Assembly (NCBI GenBank): GCA_003242885.1
Contig: QKMZ01000002.1
Coordinates: forward strand, 62,001 to 126,000
Direction of reading: 5' to 3'
From: Candidatus Melainabacteria bacterium
GTDB lineage: Bacteria > Cyanobacteriota > Vampirovibrionia > Obscuribacterales > Obscuribacteraceae
Length of the DNA stretch: 64,000 nt
Part shown: piece after piece, positions 52,921 through 61,608 of the stretch
Position numbering within the stretch: the stretch's first letter is position 1
Layout of the letters: each line of letters begins with the position of its first letter
Program-made: the position numbers and the translations under genes
Notes under the pieces: generated by a model
Databases searched by the model: none
What the model was told of the DNA's origin: nothing
Seen by the model: the letters and a program-made list of their open reading frames with translations, nothing else

Positions 52921-54188
52921 GTTTCTGCAACAGGTCCGGACTTAAGGTTCAATACGCAAAGTACTAAGAGCACTACGTTGACTGCCATCAGGAGCAGTCC
53001 GGTGGTTTCTGGTGTGGTAATTCCGCAAAACCAGGTCAGGGCTGGATATGCAATCAGTGTTAGCGTTAAAAAGGCCCTGGCGGGGCGCTGCTCAAGGTCG
53101 CTCAGAATCGGGCTTAGACTGATCTGCTGGAGGTAAATTGCGGCAGGCAGGGCGAGAATCAGCATGTCGTAAGAAGGCATGTAAGGCGTGAATAGAATCA
53201 TCAGCAGCATCGTTGCTGTGAATGCGTCGTCGAATCTGGTCGGTCCATATTTGCGCCAGATAAGGATAGTGGCCAATGCTCCAATGGGAAACAGTGCTGC
53301 GCCGACCTTCAGCGCCAGATCGATGGGCATGGTCACGTTGAAGATCATTTTCAAACAAACTATCGATCTCATCTCAGGCGTCGAACTTATCGCATATGCG
53401 ACTTTCGGATAGCTGGAAACAGTTTCCCAGCCCAGGTTGGCGATGGATATAGCGAACAATCCCAAGATCAAAAATATTGCAGTGAAGGCGGTTCTCCACC
53501 GCCTCTGAACTAACTCCGCGATTATAAAAAGTGCGGCAATATGCGGTTTTAAACCAATTAACCCGAGTGCCAAACCGGCCCAAATAGGGCGGTTTGTTTT
53601 ACGCGCAAAATAATAGAGGAAGAAGAAACCCAGCAAGAAGAAGCTGAATTGACCGATACGCAATCCGTGTGCAGCCGGAACACTGCCCAGCAAATAGAGC
53701 ACGAACAGAATGAAGCTGGATACTTTCCAATTTTTCAGTTTGCACAGAACGAAATACATTCCGGCAAATGCCAGAGACACTCCCGTAAGTGTGAAAACAG
53801 CAAAGGCCGGGCCCAGGGGCAAAAGTGCGAACAGCTGAAACAGAGGAATTATGTATGGCGTCGAAATTACGTTGAAATTGCCAACCTCCATCTTGGGATG
53901 AACAAGGTCCGTAATTACGCGCATCTGGGTGGGCAGGTCATACACCAGATGTTTCAAATCGGCGTGATTAGCCATAAATCCACAGATGTAGAAGCGTGGG
54001 AAATCGGTGATTTGCGATTTCCCCGTGAAGCCGGCATAAGTAAATAGATTGTCGCCAAGCGCGGAAAGAACTACCAATCCGTAGACACAGATGTCCCACA
54101 TGATGATCAGGCACCATGCTCCGAAAACAGCCAATCGTTTTACTTTTTCAGTTTCTGCCCAGTTAATTAGTGATTCAGAAACCTTCAT
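52917..54188 (-). CDS. GT87 (DUF2029)-type membrane glycosyltransferase
   Basis: 423 residues with about ten membrane helices. The first loop has the acidic region DFPRFYICGFMANHADLKHLVYDL. It is the last gene of a tight minus-strand run: its start overlaps the stop of the SDR gene by four bases (ATGA). It is a paralogue of the proteins at 38180 and 48163. In this operon it is the likely transferase for the sugar made by the upstream enzymes. Confidence 0.82.
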   Translation of the reverse strand: MKVSESLINWAETEKVKRLAVFGAWCLIIMWDICVYGLVVLSALGDNLFTYAGFTGKSQITDFPRFYICGFMANHADLKHLVYDLPTQMRVITDLVHPKMEVGNFNVISTPYIIPLFQLFALLPLGPAFAVFTLTGVSLAFAGMYFVLCKLKNWKVSSFILFVLYLLGSVPAAHGLRIGQFSFFLLGFFFLYYFARKTNRPIWAGLALGLIGLKPHIAALFIIAELVQRRWRTAFTAIFLILGLFAISIANLGWETVSSYPKVAYAISSTPEMRSIVCLKMIFNVTMPIDLALKVGAALFPIGALATILIWRKYGPTRFDDAFTATMLLMILFTPYMPSYDMLILALPAAIYLQQISLSPILSDLEQRPARAFLTLTLIAYPALTWFCGITTPETTGLLLMAVNVVLLVLCVLNLKSGPVAET

Positions 54189-55156
54189 TTCTGAGCTACC
54201 ATCGCACGGATTGAATGTCGGATCGCATCTGCTGAAAGATATTTTGGCTGCCAGCCTGTGGAGCGAATCTTGTCGGTATTGAGGCGAATGATTGGGACAT
54301 CACCTTTCCATCCTCTGTCTCCGCCGGCATAATTGAGCTTTACTTTCGCGTCTTTGCCGAGCACTTCTTCGATAGCGATAGCAGCAATTTCGCTGACGGT
54401 TATGTAATCGCCAGTGGCAACATTGAATGTGTCAAACCTAGCCTGTGACTTCTCGTGCGCAGTCCAAACGGCCTTGACGATATCATCAATGTACACGTAA
54501 GACTTGCTTTGTGTGCCGTCTCCGAGGATATCCAACTCTTTAGGATTCTCTTTCAATTTACGTACGAAATCGTATCCGATGCCGTGAGTTTGCCTTGGTC
54601 CGACAACGTTTCCAAAGCGAAAGGCAATTCCTGAGAAGTTGAACATATAGCTATATGCTGCAATCAGCCCTTCTCCAGCCAGTTTGCTCGCGCCATAGGT
54701 AGAGATAGGAATCATCGGGGCGTAGTTTTCTGCGGCTTCTATCATACCGATATCGCCGTATACACCACTGCCTGATGCGTACAGTATGCGGTTCGCGCCG
54801 CTCAATCGCATAGCTTCGACTACGTATTGGGTGAGCGCAGTGCCCTGATCAAAGTCGATTGTAGGTTCACGAACAGCGCGCGCTATGTCCGGGTTCGACG
54901 CTAAATGAATAACTGTTTGGTGACCCTTCATTTGCTGGGCCAGCGCGTCGAGATTTTCTATTTTGCCTTCGTAGACGTTTATCTTGCCGCTATCTAAATG
55001 CGGCTTTAGATGTTCGATATGCCAGCGCTGACCTGATGAAAAATTATCGTATATCGTCACCCTTTCTATGGAGGGATTCTCAACTAGCATGCTCGTGAAA
55101 TGACTGCCGATAAAGCCGGCGCCGCCTGCTATGAAAACGCTCTCCTTGTCAGGCAT
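54185..55156 (-). CDS. NAD-dependent sugar epimerase (extended SDR)
   Basis: 323 residues from ATG 55156, with AAGGGG in good position; a GTG at 55177 is an alternative. Motifs are the GGAGFIGSH loop, catalytic Tyr/Lys in YGASKLAGE, and GTGTQSKSYVYIDD-like GDGTQSKSYVYIDD. It is close in type to UDP- or GDP-sugar 4-epimerases and dehydratases. In this operon it may epimerise the activated heptose; this is inference. The start overlaps the flavoprotein stop by eight bases, and the stop overlaps the GT87 start. Confidence 0.9.
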   Translation of the reverse strand: MPDKESVFIAGGAGFIGSHFTSMLVENPSIERVTIYDNFSSGQRWHIEHLKPHLDSGKINVYEGKIENLDALAQQMKGHQTVIHLASNPDIARAVREPTIDFDQGTALTQYVVEAMRLSGANRILYASGSGVYGDIGMIEAAENYAPMIPISTYGASKLAGEGLIAAYSYMFNFSGIAFRFGNVVGPRQTHGIGYDFVRKLKENPKELDILGDGTQSKSYVYIDDIVKAVWTAHEKSQARFDTFNVATGDYITVSEIAAIAIEEVLGKDAKVKLNYAGGDRGWKGDVPIIRLNTDKIRSTGWQPKYLSADAIRHSIRAMVAQK

Positions 55157-56447
55157 TTCTTGCAACCCCTTCGCCAACCCGCGTCGCCACTGTTTTGGCC
55201 GAGCGAATCACGGCATCTGAATTAAGATAGTTGAATTCTGCAAAGCGACCGCACAATTCAATTTTTTGTTCGGCGCAGAATGCGTTGACGATCTCCAAAT
55301 TCTTTTCTCTGTGTAGATCGTAAATCGGATAGGCGTATTTCACTCGCTTCACCGCCGTGGTGACGACTTCGTTTTTTTGGATCAGTCCTTCTCTCGTCAG
55401 ATCGTCAATGACTCGCTGAGCCACTTGCTCATCAGTCATGCAGAAGGTCTGGTCATTTTCTTTTCCAGTAATTTCTACCACCATCGAAGAGCATCCTTCC
55501 GGTGCATAGTTGCTTCCGAAATAGTCAAAGAAAACGAGACGGTGAAAAATGATCTCCTTTTCTGGAAAGAAGCAAGTGACCATATCCTCTCTGCGAGGGC
55601 GGTTCAGTCCTACCATCACGACGATCAATGAATTGTATTGCAGAGCGGACACTGCATTGGTGACCTCTGTCGGAACATTTTCCAGCGACGCTACGAGATC
55701 GTAAATTGGCATCGCGCAGATCAGTTTTTCATACTCTCGTTCGTATTTATCGCTTATCACGCGCCACTTTTGCTTGTCTTTCAAAACTTTTTTAACGTGA
55801 AACTCAGTGGCAATTTGACCGGGGAGATGTTCTGCCAGAGTCTTGGGAAGCGTTTCAAAACCGCCTGTTTTCGGATAGTGAAAATAGAGCTGATGAACAT
55901 AGCCTTCAGTCTCGATTCCTAAAGCTGACTTAACAAGATCCTCTAAAGGCGGCTTAGGCACTCGCTCTACCCATTGAACACCCATCTCAGTGAGAGGCGT
56001 TTTCCAAATTTTTTGGTTGTACGGAATCAAATATTTTTCTGCAAGACCTTTTCCGAAAGTGTTATAGATCCAGTCTTCGAAGTTATTTTGCGGTCTGGGC
56101 GGATTGTTGACAAAGCCGACAAGAATCTCGTAAATGTCCTCTTTGTCCAGGACGGAGAGCCCGTTTTCAAAGGGATATTTAACGAACCGATTTTTGTAAT
56201 AGCAATTTGCTTTTCGAAAAAGCTTATTGGTTTTCCCCTCGAGCAATTCCAGCTCGAAGTCCAAAATCTCAGTATCTCGCGAAAAGATAATATGTCCACC
56301 CAAGTCGAAGGTGAAGCCATCTTTTTCATAGCTCTTGCAGAGCCCGCCAACGGATGCGCTTCTCTCCAAGATCTCGCAATCTTTCCCGATAAAATATCCG
56401 AGGCTAAGCCCCGCTACACCACCGCCCAAGATGCCGATTTCTTTCAA
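55149..56447 (-). CDS. FAD-dependent oxidoreductase, UDP-galactopyranose-mutase-like
   Basis: 432 residues. The FAD-binding N-terminus GILGGGVAGLSLGYFIGKDCEILERSASVGGL is followed by the region typical of UDP-galactopyranose mutase and protoporphyrinogen oxidase relatives (DLGGHIIFSRD, IWKTPLTEMGVQWV). In sugar clusters, members interconvert pyranose and furanose forms or oxidise sugar nucleotides. Here a heptose mutase or oxidase role is an inference from context. The gene starts 11 bases after hddA's stop. Confidence 0.85.
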   Translation of the reverse strand: MKEIGILGGGVAGLSLGYFIGKDCEILERSASVGGLCKSYEKDGFTFDLGGHIIFSRDTEILDFELELLEGKTNKLFRKANCYYKNRFVKYPFENGLSVLDKEDIYEILVGFVNNPPRPQNNFEDWIYNTFGKGLAEKYLIPYNQKIWKTPLTEMGVQWVERVPKPPLEDLVKSALGIETEGYVHQLYFHYPKTGGFETLPKTLAEHLPGQIATEFHVKKVLKDKQKWRVISDKYEREYEKLICAMPIYDLVASLENVPTEVTNAVSALQYNSLIVVMVGLNRPRREDMVTCFFPEKEIIFHRLVFFDYFGSNYAPEGCSSMVVEITGKENDQTFCMTDEQVAQRVIDDLTREGLIQKNEVVTTAVKRVKYAYPIYDLHREKNLEIVNAFCAEQKIELCGRFAEFNYLNSDAVIRSAKTVATRVGEGVARNA

Positions 56448-56458
56448 GACTTTCTCCG

Positions 56459-57439
56459 CTAAGAAACCATCAGTTTTGTGCCTGAAAAGTCGAGTTTAAA
56501 CCGCAGCTCTTCGACGTTTACATTGTGCATTGCTTGACGCAAACGAAGTTTGTCTTCGCTGTAAAACATCAAGAATCCGCCTCCACCGGCGCCAATGAGT
56601 TTGCCGCCAACGGCTCCATTGTCCATGGCAAGTTTGTATAGCTCATTGATTCTATCGTTTGAAATTCCTTTAGAGCGTTTTTGTTTGTGTTGCCAGTGCT
56701 CGTGCATCAATTCGCCAAACCCGCGTAAATCACCGCCTTCCAGCGCGTTCTTTATGCGAAAGCCTAACTCCTTGGTGAAGTGCAAATTGTCCAAAATATC
56801 TGACTCTGATTTGTTGGTTCTGTCATCCTGATCTTTCAACACTTCGGATGCAGAGCGAGAATAGCCTGTAAAGAAAATCGCGAGATTATCTTCCAACGAA
56901 TACAAAGTTTCTTTGGAAATTTTTGCCGGTTTGGCCTCTACCGTTCCATTTGTGGTGACATCAAAACAAGTGACACCGCCGTATGCAGCGATGAATGGAT
57001 CTTGTTTGCCTACCGGTTCTTTCAAGTGCTCAATTTCAATTTTGCAAGCTTTTTCTGCAAGATCATGCGGACTAAGCCAGTAGTTTCGTTTGTGCGCATA
57101 CAGTGCTTTCAACAGTGCGGTTGTAAAACTGCCCGAGGAGCCCAGCCCTGTACCGGCGGGGATGTCCGCCATGCTGCATATTTCAATGTTTGGACCAATC
57201 TCCAATTGTTCTAGAGCCGTTCGCACAATTGGATGTCTGATTTCCGTGACTTTTTTGGCGCGCTCTAGCTGAGAATACTTGATCACATACTCGTCGTTCC
57301 ATGATTGATGCACCATGACGTACATATACTTGTCAATTGCAGCTGAAAGAAAAAATCCGGAGAATCGGCTGTAGTACGAGGGTAGGTCCGTGCCACCTCC
57401 GCCCAAAGATATTCGCATTGGACTTCTTGCGATAATCAT
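56459..57439 (-). CDS. hddA: HddA-like heptose 7-phosphate kinase (GHMP family)
   Basis: 326 residues. GHMP motifs are SLGGGGTDLPSYY (N-terminal substrate loop), PAGTGLGSSGSFTTALLKAL (ATP loop) and GKLIGAGGGGFLMFY (C-terminal). This combination and length fit D-glycero-D-manno-heptose 7-phosphate kinase of the GDP-heptose pathway, which differs from the HldE kinase of lipopolysaccharide heptose. It is placed 18 bases after the gmhA-like gene. The related nucleotidyltransferase hddC was not seen. Confidence 0.9.
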   Translation of the reverse strand: MIIARSPMRISLGGGGTDLPSYYSRFSGFFLSAAIDKYMYVMVHQSWNDEYVIKYSQLERAKKVTEIRHPIVRTALEQLEIGPNIEICSMADIPAGTGLGSSGSFTTALLKALYAHKRNYWLSPHDLAEKACKIEIEHLKEPVGKQDPFIAAYGGVTCFDVTTNGTVEAKPAKISKETLYSLEDNLAIFFTGYSRSASEVLKDQDDRTNKSESDILDNLHFTKELGFRIKNALEGGDLRGFGELMHEHWQHKQKRSKGISNDRINELYKLAMDNGAVGGKLIGAGGGGFLMFYSEDKLRLRQAMHNVNVEELRFKLDFSGTKLMVS

Positions 57440-57457
57440 TTGCTGTTCAACTCGCTC

Positions 57458-58063
57458 CTAAGCTTTCAGAGTTTCCGATTCCCATTTCGCTGCATTTACC
57501 TGCAGGAGCGGATGCGACACAAGAAGGTGCCACATTACAGCCTGAAAACCTTCGGTAAGAGGCGTCACGAGGTTTGATTCGACCGGCGGAATGATAATTG
57601 CGGCATCAGCTTCTCTTGCGGTGTAGCCGCCGTCTTTGCCTACAATACCGACTATCGTTGCCCCTCTTTCTTTGGCAAAAGCGACAGCATTGACAAGATT
57701 GGGGCTGATATTTCGCTCTGTACTGCCACCACCGACGGAGAATACCAAAAGACCATCGCGACTGCTCAAACGACTTACTTTGAGCCAGTTGCTGAGAGTG
57801 GTGTCCCATCCTTCATCGTTGACGCGTGCAGTGAGTTCTGAAACGTTATCGTACGGAGCATAGGTTTCGATATTGCATATCTTTCGAAAGTCGCAAGTGG
57901 CGTGAGAAGCATGGCCAGCGCCGCCGCCGGATCCGATAATGAAAAGTCGCCCTTCTCGGTCTCGTACTTTGGCTAGATGCTGTGCTGCGCTTTCCAGCGC
58001 ATCTGCGTCTATCGTCTCTATCACTTTGGCGCAATGCGCCAAGAAGTCACGAGAAAAGCTCAT
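57458..58063 (-). CDS. gmhA: GmhA-like SIS-domain phosphoheptose isomerase
   Basis: 201 residues from ATG 58063, with AGGAG seven bases upstream; ATG 58084 is less likely. The SIS sugar-isomerase core is clear: FIIGSGGGAGHASHATCDFRK, VFSVGGGSTERNISPNLVN and GKDGGYTAREADAAIIIP. GmhA turns sedoheptulose 7-phosphate into heptose 7-phosphate, the substrate of HddA. Some generic GmhA sites differ, so another SIS sugar isomerase is possible, but the neighbouring hddA makes the assignment good. First gene of the minus-strand operon. Confidence 0.85.
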   Translation of the reverse strand: MSFSRDFLAHCAKVIETIDADALESAAQHLAKVRDREGRLFIIGSGGGAGHASHATCDFRKICNIETYAPYDNVSELTARVNDEGWDTTLSNWLKVSRLSSRDGLLVFSVGGGSTERNISPNLVNAVAFAKERGATIVGIVGKDGGYTAREADAAIIIPPVESNLVTPLTEGFQAVMWHLLVSHPLLQVNAAKWESETLKA

Positions 58064-58228
58064 TTGACGTCTCCTGCCTACCAATACTGCTATTCCCCTT
58101 AGAGTACTAACAAAACGATATCAGCAGAGCCTCGAAAGATGCTCTTTTCAAATAAAGTACCTTGCTTCGAGCTGATATTATTGCTTGAGACGATATTCCG
58201 CACAGAATTGCGTTCCCACGGTTTAGGG

Positions 58229-59443
58229 ATGACAGAAGGCTCTTCAGGTTCAAATTTAAAGGCAAAGGACGGGCATTCACCTGTTTTGTCCGTGGTCATG
58301 CCTTGCTTGAATGAGGAAGGCGCCCTGGCGATTTGTATCGAGAAAATCAACAAGGCTTTTACAGAAAACAACATCGACGGCGAAATTGTACTTGCCGATA
58401 ATGGTTCGACAGATAGATCGGTAGAAATAGCTGAAAGCATGGGTGTGCGAGTCGTTCACCAGCCTAAGAGGGGCTATGGCAACGCTTATCAAAAGGGCTT
58501 CGCGGCCGCCCGAGGAAGCTACTTCATCATGGCTGATGCAGATGATACCTATGATTTTGCACTGATCCCGAAGTTCTTGGAAAAGTTATTGGAAGGATAC
58601 GATTTCGTCACTGGCAGTCGATATCTCGAAAATGGCGGCACAAACATAACCTGGCTGCACCGCTATGTCGGTAACCCGCTCCTCACTCTCGGACTGAATA
58701 CGCTTTTCGGAACGCCATACACTGATGTGTACTGTGGCTATAGAGCCTTCTCGCGGGAAGCTTACGAGAAGGTTCGCCCAGTCAGCCCCGGGATGGAATT
58801 CAACTTAGAACTGGCTATCAATGCGCACCTTGTCGGTCTCAAATACTGCGAAATACCGATTGCTCTGGCTCCACGCATCGGCGAGTCGAAGTTAAACACT
58901 TTCAGAGACGGCTGGCGCAGTCTCAGAATGATGATTCTTTACTGCCCGAACAAGGTGTTCATAATTCCCGGTGTCACGCTTTTCATCGCAGGCATGATTG
59001 TCTACACGATTGTTTTGTTCAGTCTAGTGCGCTTCGAGGGACGCTCACTGGGACAAGTAACCAGTATCGTAGGCACCGTGCTTAGTGTCGTTGGAGTGCA
59101 AACGCTGCTGCTTGGTCTGCACGCAAAGACCTATTCATGGAGTCGAAGATTCGACCCAAACCAGAAGTTTCTCTCTAAGTTTTACAGCATATTCAATCTA
59201 GAATCCGGCTTGTTGCTTGGCTCAACGATGGCACTTACAGGTTTGATCGTGTTTGCCGTGATTACATACAACTGGTTCAAGTCAGGCTTTCTTCCTGTTC
59301 CACGTCCGGAGTTTGCGTCTTTGGCAGGAACAATGATAATCATCGGGCTGAGCGTTATTTTCTCGTCGATTTTTATCAGCGCCATGTCAGTCACTAAGGG
59401 CAATGATTCCGCAGCTCCAGTGCGGGAAGACAATGCTGATTAA
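58229..59443 (+). CDS. GT2 glycosyltransferase with C-terminal membrane helices
   Basis: About 404 residues from ATG 58229, where AGGG touches the start; an ATG at 58139 would add 30 residues outside the family core. The GT-A core is LSVVMPCLNEEGAL, LADNGSTDRSVEIAES, ADADDTYDF, and GMEFNLEL. Four membrane helices follow at the C-terminus (about 250-275, 292-315, 345-365, 372-395). This layout fits enzymes that make polyprenyl-phosphate sugars at the inner membrane. It lies divergently from the gmhA-like gene (165 bases between starts). Confidence 0.9.
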   Translation: MTEGSSGSNLKAKDGHSPVLSVVMPCLNEEGALAICIEKINKAFTENNIDGEIVLADNGSTDRSVEIAESMGVRVVHQPKRGYGNAYQKGFAAARGSYFIMADADDTYDFALIPKFLEKLLEGYDFVTGSRYLENGGTNITWLHRYVGNPLLTLGLNTLFGTPYTDVYCGYRAFSREAYEKVRPVSPGMEFNLELAINAHLVGLKYCEIPIALAPRIGESKLNTFRDGWRSLRMMILYCPNKVFIIPGVTLFIAGMIVYTIVLFSLVRFEGRSLGQVTSIVGTVLSVVGVQTLLLGLHAKTYSWSRRFDPNQKFLSKFYSIFNLESGLLLGSTMALTGLIVFAVITYNWFKSGFLPVPRPEFASLAGTMIIIGLSVIFSSIFISAMSVTKGNDSAAPVREDNAD

Positions 59444-59488
59444 AGGAGTCGTTGAGCGTAAATTGAAACCCCAGAGCGCCAGGCTTTA

Positions 59489-59872
59489 CTAGATAGCTGA
59501 GCGATGAAGGCTGGAAAAATTCGGATGGTTTGGATTGTATAGAACTCGCAAATGCGTGCCCTTTGCGTAGAGATTGCTCGCATAATTCATGGCTTCTGAA
59601 CGGTAATCGAAACTCCTCAAATTTGCCTGCCCCTCGTGCGATACGTGGTCTACCAGATAGACATAATGTACAACTGGAGTGTATTCGTACCGGCGGCTAT
59701 ATCTGCTGCTGCGATATGACGACTCTTCGATGTCCACACTGGTGACTTTTCCTGTCACTTCCGGCCAATTCTTGCTGCTGAACTGGGAAAAAATCGCGTA
59801 ACCGCCAAAGCCAATGACGCCGAGAAGAAAGAGACCTTTGAAGCTAGGAACTCCCGTATATGGTCTGCTCAT
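59489..59872 (-). CDS. DUF3592-like membrane protein
   Basis: 127 residues from ATG 59872 with GGTG upstream; a 46-residue in-frame extension is not supported. One membrane helix (about 10-27) is followed by an extracytoplasmic beta-rich part with WPEVTGKVTSVDI, YTPVVHYVYLVD and LRVLYNPNHPN, which is the DUF3592 pattern. The function of DUF3592 is unknown. It converges with the GT2 gene across a 45-base gap. Confidence 0.7.
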   Translation of the reverse strand: MSRPYTGVPSFKGLFLLGVIGFGGYAIFSQFSSKNWPEVTGKVTSVDIEESSYRSSRYSRRYEYTPVVHYVYLVDHVSHEGQANLRSFDYRSEAMNYASNLYAKGTHLRVLYNPNHPNFSSLHRSAI

Positions 59873-60177
59873 TTGTTTTTCACCGTTAAAAACTTGAGGG
59901 CGCGCTTTCGCAACGCTGTAGGGCTTTTGAAAGACTTTCGTTATCGAAAGTGTTCCTATTCTAGAGTCTTCCTCTTGACAGCCGAGAGAACTTAAACATG
60001 TCCTCAACATCCGCTTTTCCAGAAGATTAATAGCGATATTGCTTCGACTGCCAGATTTTGCCGTTTATTCAGTCGCTGTGAGGTTTCCCGGCTGTTTTCG
60101 GCGGGAACGAACATAAAGCAGCCTTACTAATAGCCTTACTAAGTTCAAATCCCGATTCCAAATTAAATCAGGCGTAA
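59873..60177. other. 305-base gap between divergent genes
   Basis: This gap must hold the promoters of the DUF3592-like gene (minus) and the MBOAT gene (plus). It contains a short tandem duplication, AGCCTTACTAA at 60119-60129 and 60131-60141, close before the MBOAT start. No coding frame, tRNA or strong promoter was found. A T-loop-like GTTCAAATCCC near 60142 has no tRNA arms around it. Confidence 0.4.
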
Positions 60178-61599
60178 ATGCTTTTCAATTCTGTCGAGTT
60201 TTTACTGTTTTTTCCGATAGTAACAACTCTGTATTTCATTCTCCCGAACCGCTGGCGTTGGCTGCTGCTCTTTCTTGCCAGTTGTTTGTTCTATATGGCG
60301 TGGATACCGATCTACGTCACTATTCTCTTTCTGATAATAATCGTCGATTATATAGCCGCGCGTAAGATTGAAGGCGCGACCGGCAGCAAGCGAAAGCTTT
60401 TCCTGCTCGTAAGCGTTATCGCCAATGTGTCGCTTCTTGCGATATTCAAATACTACGATTTCCTCTGCCAAAACTTCACTGAGATTTTGCAAGTTTTGCA
60501 CATCTCTTGGAAGTTTCCAGCATTGAATTTGATTTTGCCGATTGGGCTTTCTTTCCATACCTTTCAGGCACTCGCTTACACAATCGAGGTTTATCGAGGC
60601 AATCAGCCGGCTGAGCGTCACCTGGGCATTTACGCGCTGTACGTGATGTTCTATCCGCAGCTCGTCGCCGGACCAATCGAGCGCCCGCAAAATCTAATCC
60701 ACCAGTTCAAAGAAGACCATCAATTCGTGCCGGAAAACGTCGTCAGTGGCTTGCGTCTGATGCTCTGGGGCTTCTTCAAGAAAATTGTAATCGCCGACCG
60801 GCTGGCAATGCTCGTCAATCAGGTCTACAACCAGCCCCACGAGTACAGCGGTTGGCCGCTTTTGATAGCGACGTACTGTTTTGCTTATCAAATTTACTGT
60901 GATTTTTCAGGCTACAGTGATATCGCAATTGGTGCGGCAAGAGTGATGGGCATCAATCTCATGAAAAACTTCAATTCACCGTATGCAGCCTCGAATATCC
61001 AGGATTTCTGGCATCGCTGGCACATCTCATTGTCTACTTGGTTTCGCGACTATCTCTATATTCCGTTGGGTGGCAGTAAGTGCGGTGAATTGTTTCGACT
61101 GAGAAATATCATCATCGTGTTTTTTGTAAGCGGATTGTGGCATGGCGCTAACTGGACATTCGCAGAGTGGGGGTTGTTGCACGGGTTTTTCATCATTGTC
61201 TATCTCTACTGGAAGCGAGTCTCTATCCCCAAAATCTTGCCTGCGGCGTTGCATCAATTCATCAGCTGGTTCGTCACATTCAATGCAGCTTGCTTTGCGT
61301 GGATATTCTTCCGAGCCAACTCAATTGCCGATGCCCACTGGATTGTGCAGCATCTTTTCCCTTTGAATAATGCTGACAAACTCGGCCATCTTGGTTTGAC
61401 TGGAGGGGAAATACTTGTCTCAATCGTGGCGATTTTTATTCTTGAACTCGTTCAATTCCTTGAGCGAAACAAAGGTGGAGTGGCGTTTTTTGAAAAGCAG
61501 AAACTCACGACTCGCTGGATTTGTTACTACACTCTTTTCTTCATTATCATTGTTCTTGGTGAGTTTGGTGGCGCAAGGTTTATCTATTTCCAATTCTAG
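60178..61599 (+). CDS. MBOAT-family O-acyltransferase (AlgI-like)
   Basis: 473 residues with about eleven membrane helices. MBOAT hallmarks are FHTFQALAYTIEVYRG, FWHRWHISLSTWFRDYLYIPLGG and the active-site His in SGLWHGANW (about residue 322). Such proteins pass an acetyl group across the inner membrane onto a polysaccharide, as AlgI does on alginate. It is coupled to the gene ten bases downstream, an SGNH-like protein that would complete the transfer at the periplasmic side. Confidence 0.93.
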   Translation: MLFNSVEFLLFFPIVTTLYFILPNRWRWLLLFLASCLFYMAWIPIYVTILFLIIIVDYIAARKIEGATGSKRKLFLLVSVIANVSLLAIFKYYDFLCQNFTEILQVLHISWKFPALNLILPIGLSFHTFQALAYTIEVYRGNQPAERHLGIYALYVMFYPQLVAGPIERPQNLIHQFKEDHQFVPENVVSGLRLMLWGFFKKIVIADRLAMLVNQVYNQPHEYSGWPLLIATYCFAYQIYCDFSGYSDIAIGAARVMGINLMKNFNSPYAASNIQDFWHRWHISLSTWFRDYLYIPLGGSKCGELFRLRNIIIVFFVSGLWHGANWTFAEWGLLHGFFIIVYLYWKRVSIPKILPAALHQFISWFVTFNAACFAWIFFRANSIADAHWIVQHLFPLNNADKLGHLGLTGGEILVSIVAIFILELVQFLERNKGGVAFFEKQKLTTRWICYYTLFFIIIVLGEFGGARFIYFQF

Positions 61600-61608
61600 A
61601 TTTCGAGC

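Noticed and set aside
60142..60153. T-loop-like GTTCAAATCCC
   Set aside because: No acceptor stem or other arms around it.
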